Source of the DNA: Bacteroidales bacterium
GTDB lineage: Bacteria > Bacteroidota > Bacteroidia > Bacteroidales > P3
Assembly: GCA_031286005.1 (NCBI GenBank)
Contig: JAITVC010000207.1
Coordinates: 1 to 8,207 of the forward strand
Length of the DNA stretch: 8,207 bases
Reading direction: 5' to 3'
A model generated the notes under the pieces. The model was not told the DNA's origin. It worked only from the letters and a program-made list of their open reading frames with translations, and made no database searches. The translations under genes were made by a program, and so were the position numbers. Shown in pieces: positions 4,951-8,207 of the stretch (position 1 is its first letter; every line of letters starts with the position of its first letter).

Positions 4951-7251
4951 CTACTCGTATTTCACGGTTTTCCCTTTCGGGGAAATGGACGGCGGCACAT
5001 CGTTGTTGCCTGTACCTCGTTTGCGGTTGGGCTTGCGGCTCATTACGAAGCGAAGTTCGGCGCCGTTCTTAATATCGTCGTAAGTGATGAAGTTGGCATC
5101 GTGCTTTTGGCCGTTGAGATAGAATGCTTCGACATAAACATTTTCGGGTGTCCAATTCTCGGCGGTCATGGTGAGTTGTTTGCCGTTGCTCATGGTCATT
5201 TGCACGTATTCCAGTCCGGGCGAACCGAGATTATATACATTGCTCGACGGCGCTGTGGGATAGAAACCCATGCAGTTGAAGATATACCACGCCGACATTT
5301 GTCCGCAATCGTCGTTTCCGCTCAGCGAGCCGGGCAAATTGCCGTAGAACTTGTCCATCACTTCGCGCAAGCGTTGTTGACCTTTCCAAGGTTGTTTCAG
5401 ATAGTTGTAGAGATAAATAATCTGATGGCACGGCTCGTTGCCATGCCAATAGCCCCCTATCCTACCCCAAATATCGTGCGCTCCGGGAATATCGTCGGGC
5501 AATTCCAACGCAAACAGACCATCGAGATTCTTCAAAAAGGCTTTTTCTTCCATCTCGTTGATATAGCCTTGCACATCGTGGGGCACATACCATGTATATT
5601 GATAGGTGAAGCCTTCGGTAATATCTCCCCACCCATGCACCGAGCCGGGGCCTTGATAATGCGTTGGCTCAAACGGTGTGCGCCATTCGCCCTTACTGTT
5701 TTTGCCGCGCATGAACTTCGTGGTTGGGTCCATGAGATTTTGCCACGATTGCGCACGGTTTAAGAAATAGGCGTAGTCTTCCGTCTTGCCAAGTTTCTTG
5801 GCCGCTTGCGCGATACAGTAATCGTCGTAGGCATATTCGAGTGTTTTGGATACGGATTCGGCTTCAAGGTCGAACGGCACATAACCCAAAGAAGTGTATT
5901 CCGGCAAACGGTCGAAGTGCGGATTTTTGGCGGTTGCAACCATCGCTTGATAGGCACGTTCGTAGTCGAACCCTTGCACTTCTTTTACAATTGCATCAGC
6001 AATTACCGAAACGGCGTGATAGCCGATCATGCACCACGTTTCGTTGGCATAAAACGACCAAATGGGCAACATATTTTCCACCGATTTGTCGTAATGCGCC
6101 AGCATGGAATTGATGAAATCAGCTTGTTTCTCACGTTGCACGAAATTCATCAACGGATGTTGCGCCCGGTAGGTATCCCACAGCGAAAACACTGTGTGAT
6201 TGGTAAAACCTTCCGCTTTTCCGATGGTTTTATCGTATTCACGGAATTGGCCGTCGGCATCTTGATACACGAATGGGTGCAGAAACGAGCGGTAGACCGA
6301 TGTGTAAAATGTTTCTAATTTCTCTTGCGAACCGCGTGCTTTGAATTTTGAGAGTTCGGTTTCCCAAAGTTGTTCGCCGGCCTTGCGCAGACTTTCAAAC
6401 GTGTGGCCGTTGAGTTCTTGGATATTCAGTTTGGCGCCATCGGTGCTCGTGGATGAGATGGCTACTTTTACTGTTACTTTTTCATTATCTTCGGTCGAGA
6501 ATTTCGTCCAAAACCGCAGGTTCTTACCCCATGCTTCGAGATGGCTGCGGAAGCGGCGGGTGTTGTAAACCACAGGCGTCGTGTCTTGCATAATGCCATA
6601 ATCTGCGAATGGTTTCGAGAACACGGCCGTCATATACACATGACGTTCGGGGCCCCAACCCTTCACCAATTTGTAGGCCACAAGTGTAGAATCGTTTTCA
6701 ATGCGGATATTGCTCCATTCGCAAGAGAACTGCAACGTGTGATTCAAGTCAAGCAAGATAAACGATTCCTCGGATTTCGGGTAGGTGAACTGCAAGATAC
6801 CGCTTCTCATGCCCGATGTCATTTCCGCTTTTGTGCCGTAGTCGAGCAAATCCACACCGTAGTAGTTTGGCGAGCACCATTCCCTGTCGTGCGAATAGCG
6901 AGAACGATAGCCGTTGTCGGGATTTTCGTGCGTGCCGGGTGTGAAATGAATTTTCCCCGTTCCCGGCATGAATAGGAAGTCGCCCAAATCGGGAATACCC
7001 GTTCCGCTGAGGTGCGTAAGACTAAATCCAAGCAAGGTCGGGTGGTCGTATTTGTAACCGGCCGCCACATCATAATCATCGAAGTCTGTATCGGGGCTGA
7101 TTTGTATGCCGCCAAACGGAATTTGTGAGCCGGGATACGTGTTCCCGAAACCCGATGTCCCCACCAACGGGCGAACATAAGAGATTAACGGTTGAGACAT
7201 CGCATAACATGCGAGAAAAATTAAGGTAATTAGGGTGATTGATTTTTTCAT
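4951..7251 (-). CDS. Exported GH92 family alpha-mannosidase
   Basis: This 766-residue glycoside hydrolase is a normal length for GH92, a family of calcium-dependent exo-acting alpha-mannosidases that trim N-glycans and mannans. Residues 1-19 form a signal peptide, with probable cleavage at AMS/QP. Family motifs are complete: GTSGFGNTYPGSQIPFG at 31-47, GFSLTHLSGTGIPDLGD at 75-91, TEGFTYQYTWYVPHD at 545-559, GYWHGNEPCH at 600-609 and SGNDDCGQMSAWY at 644-656. E546, E606 and D647/D648 are the likely acid, sugar or calcium contacts and base, assigned from memory of the family. Linkage preference (1,2, 1,3 or 1,6) cannot be read from sequence. It acts in the periplasm or at the surface. No SusC/SusD genes are in view. 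It ends with TAG. Confidence 0.95.
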   Translation of the reverse strand: MKKSITLITLIFLACYAMSQPLISYVRPLVGTSGFGNTYPGSQIPFGGIQISPDTDFDDYDVAAGYKYDHPTLLGFSLTHLSGTGIPDLGDFLFMPGTGKIHFTPGTHENPDNGYRSRYSHDREWCSPNYYGVDLLDYGTKAEMTSGMRSGILQFTYPKSEESFILLDLNHTLQFSCEWSNIRIENDSTLVAYKLVKGWGPERHVYMTAVFSKPFADYGIMQDTTPVVYNTRRFRSHLEAWGKNLRFWTKFSTEDNEKVTVKVAISSTSTDGAKLNIQELNGHTFESLRKAGEQLWETELSKFKARGSQEKLETFYTSVYRSFLHPFVYQDADGQFREYDKTIGKAEGFTNHTVFSLWDTYRAQHPLMNFVQREKQADFINSMLAHYDKSVENMLPIWSFYANETWCMIGYHAVSVIADAIVKEVQGFDYERAYQAMVATAKNPHFDRLPEYTSLGYVPFDLEAESVSKTLEYAYDDYCIAQAAKKLGKTEDYAYFLNRAQSWQNLMDPTTKFMRGKNSKGEWRTPFEPTHYQGPGSVHGWGDITEGFTYQYTWYVPHDVQGYINEMEEKAFLKNLDGLFALELPDDIPGAHDIWGRIGGYWHGNEPCHQIIYLYNYLKQPWKGQQRLREVMDKFYGNLPGSLSGNDDCGQMSAWYIFNCMGFYPTAPSSNVYNLGSPGLEYVQMTMSNGKQLTMTAENWTPENVYVEAFYLNGQKHDANFITYDDIKNGAELRFVMSRKPNRKRGTGNNDVPPSISPKGKTVKYE

Positions 7252-7274
7252 TATTGTTTTTTTTTATAGATATT

Positions 7275-8207
7275 TTAAAATTCCATTTCCAACCAACGTG
7301 AGAAAAATACATCGGCCACTTGGTAAGAGGTTCGTTCTTTTGTTAGGGTTTCCAAAACTAAATCTTTGTCTAAAAGCGCCTGCTTTAAGCGTTGTGAATC
7401 GGTTGGAGTACCGATGTTATGCTTCATCAAAAAACTTTTTGCAGACAACTGTTCTACCGAATGTTCTTTGGCAATAGCTATTAGATATTTCCATTGCGGC
7501 ATCGTTAGCAATTCTTTGTACTGAAAAAAGGTTGGTTCATTGCGTTTCATCAATTCCAAACAAGCATCTTTGGCCATTTGCATATCAATAACCGTATCAT
7601 CTTCACTCATCGAGAAGATCATATTACACAAGCTCTGGGTATAAAATGTGTGTGTTCGGGTCCAGTCTAAAACAAAATCGACAATCTCTTTATCAATTCT
7701 CTTTCCGTATTTACGGAATAATTTGGCGATAAAAGACGCATATTTTTTGTTGTCAATTTTGTCGAGATACATAAATTGCGTGCTCGCATAAAAGGGGCGT
7801 TTGGCATTGGCAAACAAATCGGTCATAATTGTTTTCTTACTACCGCAAAAGATAAACCGAATATTGTGCAAATGTTGAATCGTGGAGCGAAGCATCGCTT
7901 CTGTATTCTTTTCGGGAAAATCATTGATTTGCTGGAACTCGTCTATCGCCAGAACAATCAAAGGTTTTTGGGAATTTAGAAACCCTAAAATGCCTTGCAA
8001 TGTATGTGTTTTTTCGGTTTCCGTAGTGTATGAAAGTTCCACTTGCGGTTCGCCCGAAAGAGCATCAAAACGGATAATCGGCCGAAACCCTTTAAGCATC
8101 TTCATAAACAGTTTTCCAATAGTTGTTTTCTCCGGAAACTTTTTGAGTATGGCTTCCGAAAGCAGTTTATTGAAATCGGCTTGCGATGTGGCAAAGTTTA
8201 TATCCAC
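7275..8207 (-). CDS. AAA ATPase of the PF01637 (archaeal-type ATPase) group, N-terminus outside window
   Basis: This is the C-terminal 310 residues of a larger protein. The first codon in view is GTG but should be an internal valine (VDINFATSQADF), because in this group that segment follows the Walker A P-loop by about 30 residues, and no P-loop is visible here. Walker B is clear (LIVLAIDEF, fragment residues 83-91), and a sensor-like RFIFCGSKK lies at 117-125. The C-terminal part (about 235-300, LTMPQWKYLIAIAKE then QRLKQALLDKDLV) looks like a winged helix. Such ATPases often carry a C-terminal winged-helix or nuclease-like domain, and their role is mostly unknown. It lies 23 bp upstream of the mannosidase gene on the same strand. 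One hand-counted line gave 40% GC, lower than the mannosidase gene. Confidence 0.85.
   Translation of the reverse strand: MDINFATSQADFNKLLSEAILKKFPEKTTIGKLFMKMLKGFRPIIRFDALSGEPQVELSYTTETEKTHTLQGILGFLNSQKPLIVLAIDEFQQINDFPEKNTEAMLRSTIQHLHNIRFIFCGSKKTIMTDLFANAKRPFYASTQFMYLDKIDNKKYASFIAKLFRKYGKRIDKEIVDFVLDWTRTHTFYTQSLCNMIFSMSEDDTVIDMQMAKDACLELMKRNEPTFFQYKELLTMPQWKYLIAIAKEHSVEQLSAKSFLMKHNIGTPTDSQRLKQALLDKDLVLETLTKERTSYQVADVFFSRWLEMEF

Noticed and set aside
5101..5763. 220-codon plus-strand open frame inside the mannosidase gene
   Set aside because: It is antisense to a fully conserved GH92 region containing catalytic motifs, so it is a shadow frame.
7190..7251. Lipoprotein signal in the mannosidase (Cys15)
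   Set aside because: The residues before Cys are F-L-A, a weak lipobox, while AMS/QP at 17-21 fits an ordinary signal peptidase I site. A lipoprotein cannot be fully excluded.
7353..7360. TAGTTTTG on the minus strand as a promoter for the mannosidase gene
   Set aside because: It fits TAnnTTTG but lies about 100 bases upstream inside the ATPase coding region with no supporting -33 element; chance is a fair explanation.

Overview
The window looks like a piece of a chromosome from a member of the Bacteroidota, probably Bacteroidales. Three things point there. A TAnnTTTG-type -7 promoter box (TATCTTTGCA) sits directly upstream of two genes. Shine-Dalgarno sequences are absent, with A-rich leaders instead. 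The gene set includes an exported GH92 alpha-mannosidase, a DUF3791/DUF3990 pair and a PF01637-like AAA ATPase. Species cannot be told from this sequence.

Layout, left to right. Positions 1-203 hold a degenerate tandem array (26-27 bp unit, eight copies) that probably continues off the left edge. Positions 204-332 hold no recognisable gene. Positions 333-380 form a compact control element: a 16-bp stem with a TTCG loop, a T tract, and then a Bacteroidota promoter. This promoter faces a rightward run of three closely packed genes: a DUF3791 small protein (395-631), a DUF3990 putative ADP-ribosyltransferase-fold protein (628-1305) and tyrosyl-tRNA synthetase tyrS (1313-2599). The first two overlap by ATGA, and tyrS starts only 7 bp after the second, so an accessory toxin-like pair appears to share a transcript with an essential housekeeping gene.

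The remaining genes lie on the minus strand. A MATE transporter (3943-2600) abuts tyrS tail to tail with no base between the stop codons. It overlaps the upstream gene pssA (4638-3940, phosphatidylserine synthase) by ATGA. pssA has its own promoter at 4648-4655 with almost no leader, and that promoter shares an identical 21-nt stretch with the one at 360-380. Between pssA and the next gene lies a 41-bp-period array (about 4719-4930) in which every unit carries a short hairpin. Beyond it are an exported GH92 alpha-mannosidase (7251-4951) and, 23 bp upstream of that, the C-terminal part of a AAA ATPase (8207-7275) cut by the right edge.

Functionally this is a mix of housekeeping genes (tyrS, pssA), transport and glycan degradation (MATE, GH92) and accessory genes of lower GC (DUF3791/DUF3990, ATPase). 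Hand counts on single 60-base lines gave about 37-42% GC for DUF3990 and the ATPase, against about 55% in tyrS and GH92. The parts most worth a second look are the ART-like pair coupled to tyrS, the stem-plus-promoter element in front of it, and the two different tandem arrays.
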